Counted from the stretch's first letter, positions 7,863 through 17,807 are shown. The stretch: 18,472 nucleotides of DNA from Muribaculaceae bacterium (GCA_029056365.1 JAIDBM010000347.1:1-18472), one strand, 5' to 3'. Notes: generated by a model from the sequence alone, not told the origin. Numbers and translations: made by a program.

Positions 7863-10800
7863 ATGAAGAAAATCCTTAAATCTGCGCTCACAGGCAGTCT
7901 GTTGCTCAAGGCCGCATTTTTGCTGACGGCTATCTGCCTGAGCATAAATGTATCGGCACAGAGCCGAAGCGTGAGCGGCACGGTCACCGATGAGGTCGGC
8001 GACCCGATGATCGGCGTTTCGGTAAATGTTCCCGGCCAGAGTGTCGGAGTGAGCACCGATATCGACGGCAATTACAAAATCAGCCTTCCGGCCGGACAGA
8101 ATCAGCTTCAGTTTGCATATGTCGGCTATAAGTCGCAGACTCTCGCCGTAAACGGAAACAGGCTCGACGTACAGCTCCTGCCTGCCTCCGAAGTACTTCA
8201 GGAAATGGTGGTTATCGGATACGGTACCCAAAAGAAAGAAGACCTCACCGGCTCCATCGCATCGGTGAGCGAAAAAGACTTCAACCAGGGTGTGATATCA
8301 TCGCCCGAAGAACTTATCAACGGAAAAATCGCCGGCGTACAGATTACAAATTCCGGCGGCTCGCCGAACTCGTCAAGCACAATACGTGTGCGCGGCGGCG
8401 CATCGCTAAACGCCTCGAACGACCCCCTGATAGTACTTGACGGAGTGCCCATGGAGGTAGGCGGAGGAATCACCGGCTCAAGCAACTTCCTGAGTCTCAT
8501 CAATCCAAACGACATCGAGTCGATGACCATACTCAAAGACGCCTCGTCTACAGCCATATACGGTTCGCGTGCATCGAACGGTGTTATCATAATCACTACT
8601 AAAAAAGGCTCTGGCGAAGGTGTGAAGGTGTCGTTCAGCACCACCAATTCAGTTTCGCACAAGACACGCACCAGCAAATCGCTCACTCCGCAGCAGTTCC
8701 GCGATGCCGTGGCTATGTTCGGCACCGATGCACAGCTGGCCCTGCTCGGAAAGGAAAGCACCGACTGGAACGACCAGATATTCCAGAATGCCTTCGGCAC
8801 CGACAATTCTCTCGCAATATCCGGTCGAGCCGCCTCATGGCTGCCATTCCGCGTGGCCCTGGGAGCAATGTTTCAGGACGGTATACTCAAAACCGACAAC
8901 TCAACCCGCTACACCGGCAACCTGAATCTGAACCCGAGCTTCTTCGCCGACCATCTGCGTGTGAATCTCAGCGGAAAGGCCACATATGCAAACAACCGCT
9001 TCGCCAACAGCGGAGCCATATGGAACGCCGGCGCATACGACCCAACCCAGCCGGTATACGGAACCCTCGACTCCGACGGCAACCAGATTATGTTTACCGA
9101 CGGCACTCCACTCTACGGCGGTTTTCATGAGACCGTCGACAACACCGGACGCCCGGCCCAGGGCGCCCTTGCAAACCCGCTGGCAATGCTCGAACTCTAT
9201 GACAGCCGCTCGAAAGTATGGCGTCTTATCGGCAACATCGACCTCGACTACCGCCTGCATCCGCTGCCGGAACTCCGCCTTCATGTCACCGGCGGATACG
9301 ACTACAGCCGGGGCACCCAGAAAGTGCATCAGCCGATGAACAGCTTCGACGGATACAACTCCGGAGGATACGGTTATGAACAGGGTCCGCAGAAAAACTA
9401 CAACCGGCTGCTGACCGCTTATGTGAACTACAACAAAGACTTTGCCGCCATAAACTCCTCGCTCGATGTGACTTTCGGCTACGACTATCAGTACTGGCGC
9501 AATTACGGTCCTGCCTACGCCACATTCAACGATGCCGGCGAACAGACCAACATCAGCACTCCGTGGGACCAGCGACACAGCCTCATTTCATACTACGGAC
9601 GTGTGAACTACAGCTACGACAGCCGATATCTGCTTACCGCCACATTCCGCCGCGACGGCTCGAGCCGATTCGCCAAAGACCAGCGCTGGGGCACATTCCC
9701 GTCGGTGGCCCTGGCCTGGCGGGTTGCCGGAGAAAAATTCTGGGAACCGCTGCGTACGGTGATGAACGACCTGAAAATCCGGGCAAGCTACGGTGTAACA
9801 GGCCAGCAGGACGGAATCGCCGACTACGGCTACATACCCAACTACACCGGCAGCCTTGACGGTGCGTACTATTTCTTCGACGGCCAATGGCGACCCACTT
9901 TCCGCCCCGAAGCCTACAACGACAAACTCAAATGGGAAACAACCAAAAGCTGGAACTTCGGCATTGACTTCGGATTCCTCAACAACCGCATAAGCGGAAG
10001 CGTGGAATATTTTACACGAAAGACCGAAGACCTGCTGGCCACAGTGCCTGTTCCGGCCGGAATAAACTTCGACAAGGCCATGCTGATGAATGTCGGCAAC
10101 GTTGACAGCAAAGGCGTGGAAATAAGCTTGAACGCCAACATAATCGACACCGGCGACTTGCAGTGGACCGCAACATTCAACGCCACCTGGCTCGATACCA
10201 AAATCACTAATCTGAACCTTGTGCCGGGAACCGATGCCGCCGACACATATATAGGCTGGATGGAATCGACTCCGATACAGGTGTACAAGGCAGGATACAC
10301 CCCGAGAACATTCAAACTATACAAACAAATCTACGACCAGGAGACCGGACGCCCGATCGAAGGCCTCTACGCCGACCTCGACGGTGACGGACAGATTACA
10401 GAAAACGACAAGTACTACGGACACAGCAGCATGCCCGACTGGACTTTCGGACTCAGCACATCGCTGCGCTGGAAGAAGTGGACTCTCAGCACTGCCCTGC
10501 GTGCATCGGTGGGCAACTATATCTACAATGGCGCCCAGGCGAACCTCGGAGCCTGGGAGTGTACCAGCTGGAGCGCCGGATCGGTAAACAATCTTGCCGC
10601 AAGCTTCCTCGACACCCAGTTCCGCTACAGACAATACCCCACCGACCACTATCTGGAAAATGCATCGTTCCTGAAAATGGACAATCTGCAGCTGAGCTAC
10701 AACTTCGGCCGTGTGTACCGCTCGCTCGACCTGCACCTGTCGGCAATGGTGCAGAATGTATTCACTGTAACAAAATACAGCGGTGTGGACCCCGAAAGCG

Positions 10801-10871
10801 CCACCGGCATCGACAACACCACATATCCGCGTCCGCGCACTTTCTCGCTCACAGTCGGACTTAACTTCTAA
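7863..10871 (+). CDS. susC: SusC-like TonB-dependent glycan transporter
   Basis: This 1,002-residue outer-membrane protein has a signal peptide (1-33, ending INVSAQ) and an N-terminal carboxypeptidase-regulatory-like domain (about 36-105: VSGTVTDEVGDPMIGVSV). A TonB-box region lies at about 112-120 (LQEMVVIGYG). The plug domain includes IRVRGGASLNASNDPLIVLDG and TILKDASSTAIYGSRASNGV, and a beta-barrel ends in the aromatic-rich LTVGLNF. The length is normal for the family. SusC forms the pore beneath SusD and imports oligosaccharides using TonB energy. In this operon the cargo should be galacto-oligosaccharides produced by the GH53 enzyme. The gene starts 22 bases after the GH-A gene and ends 13 bases before susD. 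No damage was seen along its length. Confidence 0.97.
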   Translation: MKKILKSALTGSLLLKAAFLLTAICLSINVSAQSRSVSGTVTDEVGDPMIGVSVNVPGQSVGVSTDIDGNYKISLPAGQNQLQFAYVGYKSQTLAVNGNRLDVQLLPASEVLQEMVVIGYGTQKKEDLTGSIASVSEKDFNQGVISSPEELINGKIAGVQITNSGGSPNSSSTIRVRGGASLNASNDPLIVLDGVPMEVGGGITGSSNFLSLINPNDIESMTILKDASSTAIYGSRASNGVIIITTKKGSGEGVKVSFSTTNSVSHKTRTSKSLTPQQFRDAVAMFGTDAQLALLGKESTDWNDQIFQNAFGTDNSLAISGRAASWLPFRVALGAMFQDGILKTDNSTRYTGNLNLNPSFFADHLRVNLSGKATYANNRFANSGAIWNAGAYDPTQPVYGTLDSDGNQIMFTDGTPLYGGFHETVDNTGRPAQGALANPLAMLELYDSRSKVWRLIGNIDLDYRLHPLPELRLHVTGGYDYSRGTQKVHQPMNSFDGYNSGGYGYEQGPQKNYNRLLTAYVNYNKDFAAINSSLDVTFGYDYQYWRNYGPAYATFNDAGEQTNISTPWDQRHSLISYYGRVNYSYDSRYLLTATFRRDGSSRFAKDQRWGTFPSVALAWRVAGEKFWEPLRTVMNDLKIRASYGVTGQQDGIADYGYIPNYTGSLDGAYYFFDGQWRPTFRPEAYNDKLKWETTKSWNFGIDFGFLNNRISGSVEYFTRKTEDLLATVPVPAGINFDKAMLMNVGNVDSKGVEISLNANIIDTGDLQWTATFNATWLDTKITNLNLVPGTDAADTYIGWMESTPIQVYKAGYTPRTFKLYKQIYDQETGRPIEGLYADLDGDGQITENDKYYGHSSMPDWTFGLSTSLRWKKWTLSTALRASVGNYIYNGAQANLGAWECTSWSAGSVNNLAASFLDTQFRYRQYPTDHYLENASFLKMDNLQLSYNFGRVYRSLDLHLSAMVQNVFTVTKYSGVDPESATGIDNTTYPRPRTFSLTVGLNF

Positions 10872-10884
10872 TGCCAAAGCTACA

Positions 10885-12453
10885 ATGAAAAAAATATATT
10901 ATACCATCTGCGCCCTGCTGGCCATTGTTCTGCACTGCGGCTGCACCGGCGACCTCGACCAGAAACCGGTTATCGGCGACAACGCCACCGCCGTCTACTC
11001 CACCATCGACGGCTACAAGGCCGTTCTGGCAAAAATCTACGGCTCATACTCGCTTGTCGGACAGGAACGGGCCGGGAATGTCGACCTTTCAAGCAACAAG
11101 GGCCAGGACCTGCTGCGCAACCTGTTCAACATGCAGGAAGCCGCCACCGACGAAGTTGCCAATACCTGGCTCTCCGGAGAGAACCTCGCGGCGCTTACAT
11201 ATATGAACTGGGACGCTTCCGATGTATGGGTAGCCGACACTTATTACAGACTCTATTATTCCATTGCTCTCTGCAACGAATTCCTCCGATACACAACCGA
11301 AGGCGCAATAGCCTCTTTCTCCGAAAACGAGAAAAGCCTCATTCGCACCTATGCGGCGGAAGCGCGTTTTATCAGAGCCCTCGACTACTGGTTCGTGCTC
11401 GACCTTTTCCGACAGGGTCCGTATGTCGACCAGGACACTCCAACCACCGGTGTGATTCCTCCCGCCTACAACGGACAACAGCTCTACGACTTCCTGATGT
11501 CTGAAATAAGCGAACTCGAAACCCTGCTGCCCGAAACTAACGGATACGCGCAGGCCGACCGCGCATCTCTCTGGGCGCTTGCCGTAAGGCTCACTCTCAA
11601 TGCCGAAATTTATACCGGATCTCCGGCCTATGACGACTGCGTGGCCTTCGCCACAAAAATCATCCGCACCGGACGATACACTCTCGAAAACGACTACCGC
11701 AAGCTGTTCAACGCCGACAACCATCTGCGCACCAACGAAATCATATTCGCCTTTGCCGCCGATGCCGACCAGGCCACCACATGGGGTTCGGCCACGAACA
11801 TAATCTGCTCGTCGTGCGGAAACAATTCCTCGCAGGACCCGGCCAAATACGGCATCGAAGCCGGTTGGGGCAACTGGCGTGTACGCGGCGAACTTCCGGC
11901 CCTGTTCGATGCCGCCGACCTGCGGCGTCTCTTCTGGGAAGACGGACAAAGCCAGTATTTCACCGACGGCATAACAACCGACACCCAGGGTTTCTTCAGC
12001 GAGAAATGGACCAATCTCACCGATGCCGGCGAAGCTGCCTCTCCGTCGGCGGCACGCGGCTGCTCGACCGACTATCCGATGTTCCGTCTCGCCGAGGTTT
12101 ATCTCAGCGCGGCCGAGGCCGTGCTTCGCGGTGGCTCGGGCATGAGCCGCAACGAAGCCCTCGAGCTTGTAAACGAAGTGCGTAAAAGAGCCTTCGGCGA
12201 TGACTCCGGCAAAATAAGCGACGCCCAGTTCAATCTGCTGTTCCTGCTCGATGAGCGCGGACGCGAGCTTTACCACGAGATGCACCGCCGCACCGACCTG
12301 GTGCGCTTCGGACGATTCACCACCGACACATACCTGTGGCAATGGAAAGGCGGTGTGCTCGACGGTGCCGCAGTAAACGCACGCTACAACATATATCCCC
12401 TGCCGCTGAGCGAACTCTCGGCAAACTCAAACCTTTCTAACCCTCTATATTAA
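10885..12453 (+). CDS. susD: SusD-like surface glycan-binding lipoprotein
   Basis: This 522-residue protein starts at ATG 10885, giving MKKIYYTICALLAIVLHCGC with the lipid-carrying cysteine most likely Cys20. An upstream start at 10783 would lie inside susC and is rejected. SusD features include the N-terminal helical segment (DGYKAVLAKIYGSY), RTYAAEARFIRALDYW, the MFRLAEVYLSAAEAVLR segment, LLDERGRELYHEMHRRTDLVRF and the C-terminal YPLPLSELSANSNLSNP. It caps the SusC pore at the cell surface and holds the glycan during import. Acidic residues soon after the cysteine (TGDLD) are compatible with lipoprotein surface export. It lies 13 bases after susC and three bases before the SusE-like gene. 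Confidence 0.96.
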   Translation: MKKIYYTICALLAIVLHCGCTGDLDQKPVIGDNATAVYSTIDGYKAVLAKIYGSYSLVGQERAGNVDLSSNKGQDLLRNLFNMQEAATDEVANTWLSGENLAALTYMNWDASDVWVADTYYRLYYSIALCNEFLRYTTEGAIASFSENEKSLIRTYAAEARFIRALDYWFVLDLFRQGPYVDQDTPTTGVIPPAYNGQQLYDFLMSEISELETLLPETNGYAQADRASLWALAVRLTLNAEIYTGSPAYDDCVAFATKIIRTGRYTLENDYRKLFNADNHLRTNEIIFAFAADADQATTWGSATNIICSSCGNNSSQDPAKYGIEAGWGNWRVRGELPALFDAADLRRLFWEDGQSQYFTDGITTDTQGFFSEKWTNLTDAGEAASPSAARGCSTDYPMFRLAEVYLSAAEAVLRGGSGMSRNEALELVNEVRKRAFGDDSGKISDAQFNLLFLLDERGRELYHEMHRRTDLVRFGRFTTDTYLWQWKGGVLDGAAVNARYNIYPLPLSELSANSNLSNPLY

Positions 12454-12456
12454 GCC

Positions 12457-14168
12457 ATGCTGAATCTCAACCGACATAACGTCATCGCTTCGCTCGCGGC
12501 TCTGGCGCTCGCAACTGCCGCATGCGACAAAGACGGTGACACTCTATACACAAACGGACCCGACCGCGCCGAACTCAGCAGCACTTCGTCCGACATAGTG
12601 CTCGACAAAGACCACCTGCAGGCTCTCGCTCTGACTGTATACTGGAACGAGAACGGCGAAATTTCCATCTCCGACCCGCGTGTGGCCGCTCCCGCATCGG
12701 CTGCATCCAACACACTGCAGTTCTCTGCCAGCTCCGATTTTTCCGAAGTAGTGGAAGACAATGTGGAAAGCGGTGTATACTACCGCCAGTACACCTGCGA
12801 GGCGCTTAACAATCTTGTAGGACGGCTCGGACTCGAAGGCGGAGTGACCGGCACCGTATACCTGCGCGTCAAAACCGTGCTCGGCGCAAATATCGATGCT
12901 AAATACAGCGATGTGATGACTCTGCGCATTACCCCCTACTTCATCGACATGAGCATAGGTTTCATTCTCGATGCAAGCCAGAACGACAGTGGCCGCACCC
13001 TGGCCTCGCCGGCTTCCGACGGCGTATACTCCGGCTTCTTCGGAGCCGCCGCCTGGGAAAACTGGTGGCTGCGCGAAGGCAACAACACCATCTGGGGCAA
13101 CGACGGTGTAACCGGCACACCCTTCGTGATGGGCAACAGCACCACCGGACTCGACATATGGAACTTCTGGTTCCCGGGAATGTCGGGCTGCTATTACACC
13201 GTTGTCGACACCCGCAGCAACGAATGGAGCGCTCTCCTCATCCCTGAACTCAAAATCGGCGGCGACCTGGACGGCGACATACATATGACCGCAAGACCAA
13301 CAAGTGGACCTACACCTTCATGGCTCAGCCCGGCTCTCTGAATCTTACAATATCGGGCACCGGCCGACAGTATGGCGTGGCCACCGGAACCGACGACGCA
13401 GCCGCCACCGACACCCCGGTAGCATTCTCCGGCAGTGCCGATGCCCTGACATTCGGCTCTGCCACACAAAGCATCAGCGTGAATGTGGCCGCAGCCGGCG
13501 AGACTACCCTCACCCTCGACCTCAGCGACCCCAAGACCTGGCGCCTCTCGGCTGAAGCCGGCGGCATGGACCCGATAGAGACTGTTCCCCCCGTGATATA
13601 TCTCTCCGGCGTACAGCCCGACTGGGATTTCAACAATTACCTCAAACTCTACAACGAGGACAACCGCACCTACGGCGGAGCGCTTGAAGTCAACAGCGAA
13701 TGGGGCTACAGAATATACACCGAAGCCGATGCATGGGACAACTACTGGACAATGGTCGACGGCGGAACCGCCTTCTCCGGCAATCTTGTAAATGGCGGTG
13801 AAGGCAACATTGCCGCGCCCGAACCCGGTTTCTACCTGTTCGATGTGAACATGGGCGATCTCACATATCATGTGACTCCGGTCACCAAGGTAAGCTTCAC
13901 CGGTGTGAACGACGACTGGAACCTCTACGACATGACCCCCACCGGCGAACCTGGCGTATATACCGCCACATTCGAGAAAAAAGCCAACACTCCATGGGGT
14001 GTAAAAATTATTATCAACGAAGACTGGAACCTTTTCTTCGGCGGTAACGGCACTCCCGGCGAACTCGCCTTGTACCACGATGGCTTCGAAGGCGACAACG
14101 ACCTGCCTGACGGCACTCATACTCTCACCGTAAATCTAAGCAAAGGCACTTACTCTTATGAAAATTAA
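12457..14168 (+). pseudogene. SusE-like surface glycan-binding lipoprotein, split by a frameshift
   Basis: The gene starts at ATG 12457 with a lipoprotein signal (ALALATAAC, Cys23) followed by DKDGD, an acidic stretch typical of surface-exported Bacteroidales lipoproteins. A SusE-type N-terminal Ig-like domain (to about residue 165) is followed by carbohydrate-binding-like domains. The frame is open to GDLDGDIH at 13284 and then runs into unrelated sequence with a stop at 13341. From 13284 the next frame reads YDRKTNKWTYTFMAQPGSL and stays open to TAA at 14168. A single lost base, for example CATTAT becoming CATAT, restores one protein of about 570 residues. The downstream half has no signal peptide and no start of its own. 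Position after susD marks it as the third surface binding protein, perhaps DUF5111/DUF5114-like. GH53 starts inside its last 11 bases. As written, only a 294-residue product lacking the C-terminal domains is made. Confidence 0.85.
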
Positions 14169-15225
14169 AAGCATATTCCTCAGTGCGGTGGCGGCAATCG
14201 GCCTCACCGCCCTGCAGGGCTGCACTCAGGACAGCCCTATAACAAATCCGCCTGTCGACAAATCTCCTGTCGAATTCGAACGCGGCGCATTCGCCAAAGG
14301 AGCCGATGTAAGCTGGCTCACCCAGTTCGAGGCACAAGGCTATAAATGGCAGAACGCCGACGGACAGCAGAAAGAACTCATGACTCTGCTGCGCGACGAC
14401 TGCGGCGTGAACGCCATCCGCCTGCGTGTGTGGGTAAACCCGGAAAACGACCCCGTTGTTGAAGGCTGGTGCAACACCGACGATTTCATGGTAAAGGCCC
14501 GCAGGGCAAACGCACTCGGACTAAGGCTCATGGTTGATTTCCATTTCTCCGACACTTGGGCCGACCCCGGCAAACAAGGCATCCCGGCAGCCTGGGCGCA
14601 GCTCGACCTCGACGGCGTGCTCGAAGCCATGTCGGACCATGTGTCGGCGGTTCTCGGCGCTCTGCAGCGCGAAGGCATCGAACCCGAATGGGTGCAGATT
14701 GGAAACGAAACACGCACAGGCATGATGTGGCCGATCGGAAGCATCGACAATGACGACAATTTCACACGTATGGTCAATGCCGGTCATGACGCTGTAAAGG
14801 CCGTTTTCCCCGACGCTCTCGTAATTGTTCACTGCGACTGCGGCAACGAACAGTGGCTCTACGACCGACTCTTCGGCAAACTCAAGAACGAAGGCGCCCG
14901 ATACGATATGATCGGAATGAGCCTTTATCCCGAAGACCACAACTGGGAAAAGCTTGTCGACGACTGTGTGGCCAATATCTCACATTGCAGCCGTACATAC
15001 GGCAAACCCGTGATGGTTTGTGAAATAGGAATGCAATACGACCAGGAACAGATTGCCGACAAAATGATGCGTCGGCTCTATCAGGCCGGAAAAGAGGCCG
15101 ACCTCAAAGGAATTTTCTGGTGGGAACCCGAAACTCCCGTGGGCAGCAACGGCTACGGAAAAGGATGTGTCGATTCCAATGGTGTTCCTACCAAGGCTTT
15201 AAGTGTATTTACTGATGAAGAATAA
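14158..15225 (+). CDS. GH53 endo-beta-1,4-galactanase, surface lipoprotein
   Basis: This 355-residue enzyme hydrolyses internal beta-1,4-galactosidic bonds of pectic galactan. The lipobox LQGC puts the lipidated cysteine at 22, so it is probably anchored in the outer membrane facing outward. GH53 motifs in order are KGADVSW (47-53), RLRVWVNP (88-95), DFHFSDTWADPGKQ (127-140), VQIGNE with likely acid/base Glu184, and VMVCEIGM with likely nucleophile Glu289, then WWEPE. The length is normal for a single catalytic domain. Its ATG overlaps the SusE-like gene by 11 bases and its stop overlaps the GH2 gene by 11 bases, so translation is probably coupled on both sides. GH53 is essentially a single-substrate family, which makes it the best pointer to what this locus degrades. 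Confidence 0.95.
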   Translation: MKIKSIFLSAVAAIGLTALQGCTQDSPITNPPVDKSPVEFERGAFAKGADVSWLTQFEAQGYKWQNADGQQKELMTLLRDDCGVNAIRLRVWVNPENDPVVEGWCNTDDFMVKARRANALGLRLMVDFHFSDTWADPGKQGIPAAWAQLDLDGVLEAMSDHVSAVLGALQREGIEPEWVQIGNETRTGMMWPIGSIDNDDNFTRMVNAGHDAVKAVFPDALVIVHCDCGNEQWLYDRLFGKLKNEGARYDMIGMSLYPEDHNWEKLVDDCVANISHCSRTYGKPVMVCEIGMQYDQEQIADKMMRRLYQAGKEADLKGIFWWEPETPVGSNGYGKGCVDSNGVPTKALSVFTDEE

Positions 15226-17641
15226 ATTTATTGGGGTCATGGCCTTGATTGCCGTGACCCCGGCCTTGGGCCAGCGATGCGAAACCACCCTTAACGACGG
15301 ATGGATATTTACTCGCGGCAACGGTGTTGACAATGCCGCCTGGCAACAGGTGCGTGTGCCTCACGACTGGGCCATATACGGGCCGTTCGACCGCTCGAAC
15401 GACCTCCAGACTGTGGCGGTGGAACAGAACGGCGAAACTATACCTACCGAAAAAACTGGCCGCACCGGCGGACTGCCTTTCATAGGCAAAGGAACATACC
15501 GCACGGATTTCGAGGTGCCCGACACCACAGGCCGCAATATCTCGCTTGTGTTCGACGGAGCAATGAGCAATGCCCGCGTGACAGTAAACGGCCAACAGGT
15601 GGCCACCTGGCCTTACGGATACAATTCGTTCTTTGTGGACATGCCTGCCGGATTGCTGAGGCCGGGGTCCAATTCCCTGGAGGTGCAGCTTGAAAACTTC
15701 GAGAGGGCCTCGCGCTGGTATCCGGGCGCCGGTCTGTACCGGAATGTGCACGTTATCGACACCGACCGCGTGCATGTGCCGGTATGGGGCAGTTATGTAA
15801 CTACCCCGCATGTCGGCGACGACTATGCCTCGGTCAGGCAGACACTGAAAATCGAAGGCGCTCCCAAAGGCCAACGGGTGGACGTCTACACCGAAATAAT
15901 TGATCCGGACGGCAATGCCGTGGCAACCGACAGCTCGGCGTATGTGGCACACGGGCAGGATTTCACACAGAACTTCATAGTCGGCAGTCCGAAGCTATGG
16001 TCTCCCGAATCCCCGCAGCTCTATACCGCCGTGACACATCTCAGTGTCGACGGCCGTGAAACCGACAGCTACTCAACCCGCTTTGGAATACGTTCGCTGG
16101 AATATGTGCCGCACAAGGGGTTCTTCCTTAACGGCAAGACAGTAAAGTTCAAAGGTGTGTGCAATCACCACGACCTCGGACCGCTCGGCGCTGCGGTGAA
16201 CCGCTCGGCGCTGCGCCATCAGCTTGAACTGCTCAAAGACATGGGAGCCAACGCCATACGCACATCTCACAACATGCCGGCTCCCGAACTCGTGGAGCTT
16301 TGCGATGAGATGGGAATGATGCTTATGGTGGAACCATTCGACGACTGGAGCTTCAGGCCCAAGTCGCCCAACGGCTACGGCTCGGTATTCAACGAATGGG
16401 CCGAACGCGATGTAACCAATATGGTGCGGCATTTCCGCAACAGCCCCTCCGTGGTTATGTGGTCGATTGGCAATGAGGTTCCAAGCCAATGGGGTCCGGA
16501 CGGTGTTGCCGAACTGACAATGCTGCAGGACCTCGTACACCGGCTTGACCCCACAAGACCTGTTACCTGCGGCATGGACCAGATTGGCGCGGTACTCGAC
16601 AACGGCTTCGCGGCGGCCCTCGACATTCCGGGCTTCAACTACAAGCCACAGTTCTACGACGAGGCATACAAACGGCTTCCACAGGGTCTTGTTCTTGGTT
16701 CGGAAACCGCCTCCACAGTGTCGTCGAGAGGCAAATACCACTTCCCCGTAGAATTCAGAGACCATCGGCAGGTTGAACACTCCGACCACCAGTCGTCGAG
16801 CTACGACGATGAATCGTGCTACTGGTCAAACACACCAGACATCGACTTTGCCATGGACGACGACAAACCCTGGGTCATCGGCCAGTTCGTATGGACTGGA
16901 TTCGACTATCTCGGCGAACCTTCGCCCTACGACACCGATGCATGGCCAAGCCACAGCAGTGTGTTCGGCATCATCGACCTGGCTTCGCTGCCTAAAGACC
17001 GTTACTGGCTCTACCGCTCGAAGTGGAACACTGCCGACACCACACTGCACGTGCTGCCCCACTGGAACTGGCCCGGACGCAAGGGCATGGTCACCCCGGT
17101 GTTTGTGTACACATCGTTGCCTGCGGCCGAACTGTTCATAAACGGCAAAAGCCAGGGCATACGCCACAAATGCGATTCCACTGTCCAGCACCGCTACCGC
17201 CTTATGTGGCCCGATGCCGTTTACGAACCCGGAGAACTACGTGTGGTGGCGTATGACAACAGCGGAAAAGCCGTTGCCGAAAAAACAGTGCGCACTGCCG
17301 GAAAAGCAAAGGCCCTGAAAATCGAGTCCAGCCGCAACAGCCTCGCCGCCGATGGCGACGACCTGGTGTACTTCACCGTTACTGTAGTGGACAAAGACGG
17401 CAATCCCGTGCCCGACGACGAACGTACCGTCCGATTCGAAGTGAGCGGTGCCGGAAGTTTTGAGGCTACCGCCAATGGCGACCCCACCTGTGTGATGCCG
17501 TTCCAGAAACCGGAAATGAAACTCTTCAGCGGCGCCGCAACAGCAATCGCCCGCAGCGCCAGGCAGCCGGGCGTGCTGAAATTCCGGGTATCGGCCCCCG
17601 GACTCCGCACGGCCGAAGCAAGCCTGCCTGTCGGACAATGA
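15215..17641 (+). CDS. GH2 beta-galactosidase
   Basis: From ATG 15215 this is an 808-residue protein with a signal peptide ending near ALGQ (residues 17-20) and no clear lipobox, so it is probably periplasmic. A GTG at 15203 would add four residues and spoil the signal peptide. The GH2 N-terminal jelly roll covers about 25-185 (VPHDWAIYGPF, RWYPGAGLYRNV), then an Ig-like domain, then the catalytic barrel from about 300 (GVCNHHDLGPLG, NAIRTSHN). WSIGNE gives acid/base Glu421 and GSETAST gives nucleophile Glu497. Extra C-terminal sandwich domains (DUF4982-like and Big/invasin-like, AKALKIESSRNSLAADGDDL) finish the protein. It should remove terminal galactose from imported galacto-oligosaccharides. 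It overlaps GH53 by 11 bases and is the last gene of the operon. Within GH2 other activities exist; beta-galactosidase is inferred from motifs and neighbours. Confidence 0.9.
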   Translation: MKNKFIGVMALIAVTPALGQRCETTLNDGWIFTRGNGVDNAAWQQVRVPHDWAIYGPFDRSNDLQTVAVEQNGETIPTEKTGRTGGLPFIGKGTYRTDFEVPDTTGRNISLVFDGAMSNARVTVNGQQVATWPYGYNSFFVDMPAGLLRPGSNSLEVQLENFERASRWYPGAGLYRNVHVIDTDRVHVPVWGSYVTTPHVGDDYASVRQTLKIEGAPKGQRVDVYTEIIDPDGNAVATDSSAYVAHGQDFTQNFIVGSPKLWSPESPQLYTAVTHLSVDGRETDSYSTRFGIRSLEYVPHKGFFLNGKTVKFKGVCNHHDLGPLGAAVNRSALRHQLELLKDMGANAIRTSHNMPAPELVELCDEMGMMLMVEPFDDWSFRPKSPNGYGSVFNEWAERDVTNMVRHFRNSPSVVMWSIGNEVPSQWGPDGVAELTMLQDLVHRLDPTRPVTCGMDQIGAVLDNGFAAALDIPGFNYKPQFYDEAYKRLPQGLVLGSETASTVSSRGKYHFPVEFRDHRQVEHSDHQSSSYDDESCYWSNTPDIDFAMDDDKPWVIGQFVWTGFDYLGEPSPYDTDAWPSHSSVFGIIDLASLPKDRYWLYRSKWNTADTTLHVLPHWNWPGRKGMVTPVFVYTSLPAAELFINGKSQGIRHKCDSTVQHRYRLMWPDAVYEPGELRVVAYDNSGKAVAEKTVRTAGKAKALKIESSRNSLAADGDDLVYFTVTVVDKDGNPVPDDERTVRFEVSGAGSFEATANGDPTCVMPFQKPEMKLFSGAATAIARSARQPGVLKFRVSAPGLRTAEASLPVGQ

Positions 17642-17733
17642 GAATCGGCTTTGAATTTGCACCCGGATATGGCCCGAGGTTGATAAAACCGCATATCTGA
17701 TGCAAAATTACCGATTTTTGACACAAATTATCC

Positions 17734-17771
17734 TATGGATGCAAAGTAAAAGCACTAACTTTGCATCCATA
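17734..17771. promoter_or_regulatory. Perfect 14-base inverted repeat overlapping the galK promoter
   Basis: TATGGATGCAAAGT (17734-17747) and its exact reverse complement (17758-17771) flank a 10-base spacer. The right arm overlaps the -7 element TAACTTTG at 17756-17763. The left arm begins exactly where a -33 box would lie at 18-base spacing (17734-17737, TATG, not TTTG). This looks like an operator for a dimeric regulator controlling galK. An RNA hairpin role is less likely because most of it precedes the expected transcription start. The rest of the 166-base gap after the GH2 stop shows no gene. Confidence 0.7.
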
Positions 17772-17807
17772 ACTATTAATAACAAAACACCCTTGAATCC
17801 AGAAATC

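Noticed and set aside
11089..12342. Long open frame on the minus strand opposite susD (and others opposite the HTCS and susC)
   Set aside because: These are antisense shadows of GC-rich coding sequence. They show no recognisable domains, no promoter and no credible starts, and the plus-strand gene is certain.
13270..13292. Programmed -1 ribosomal frameshifting in the SusE-like gene
   Set aside because: No X-XXY-YYZ slippery heptamer is present and no strong downstream hairpin is evident.
12457..14168. Two separate genes in place of one SusE-like gene
   Set aside because: The downstream frame makes family-like sequence (YDRKTNKWTYTF) before its first ATG at 13320, has no signal peptide, and overlaps the upstream frame only by chance nonsense.
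17666..17697. Terminator after the GH2 gene
   Set aside because: Short nested stems exist (GATATG/CATATC and GGTT/AACC), but they are weak and no T-tract follows.
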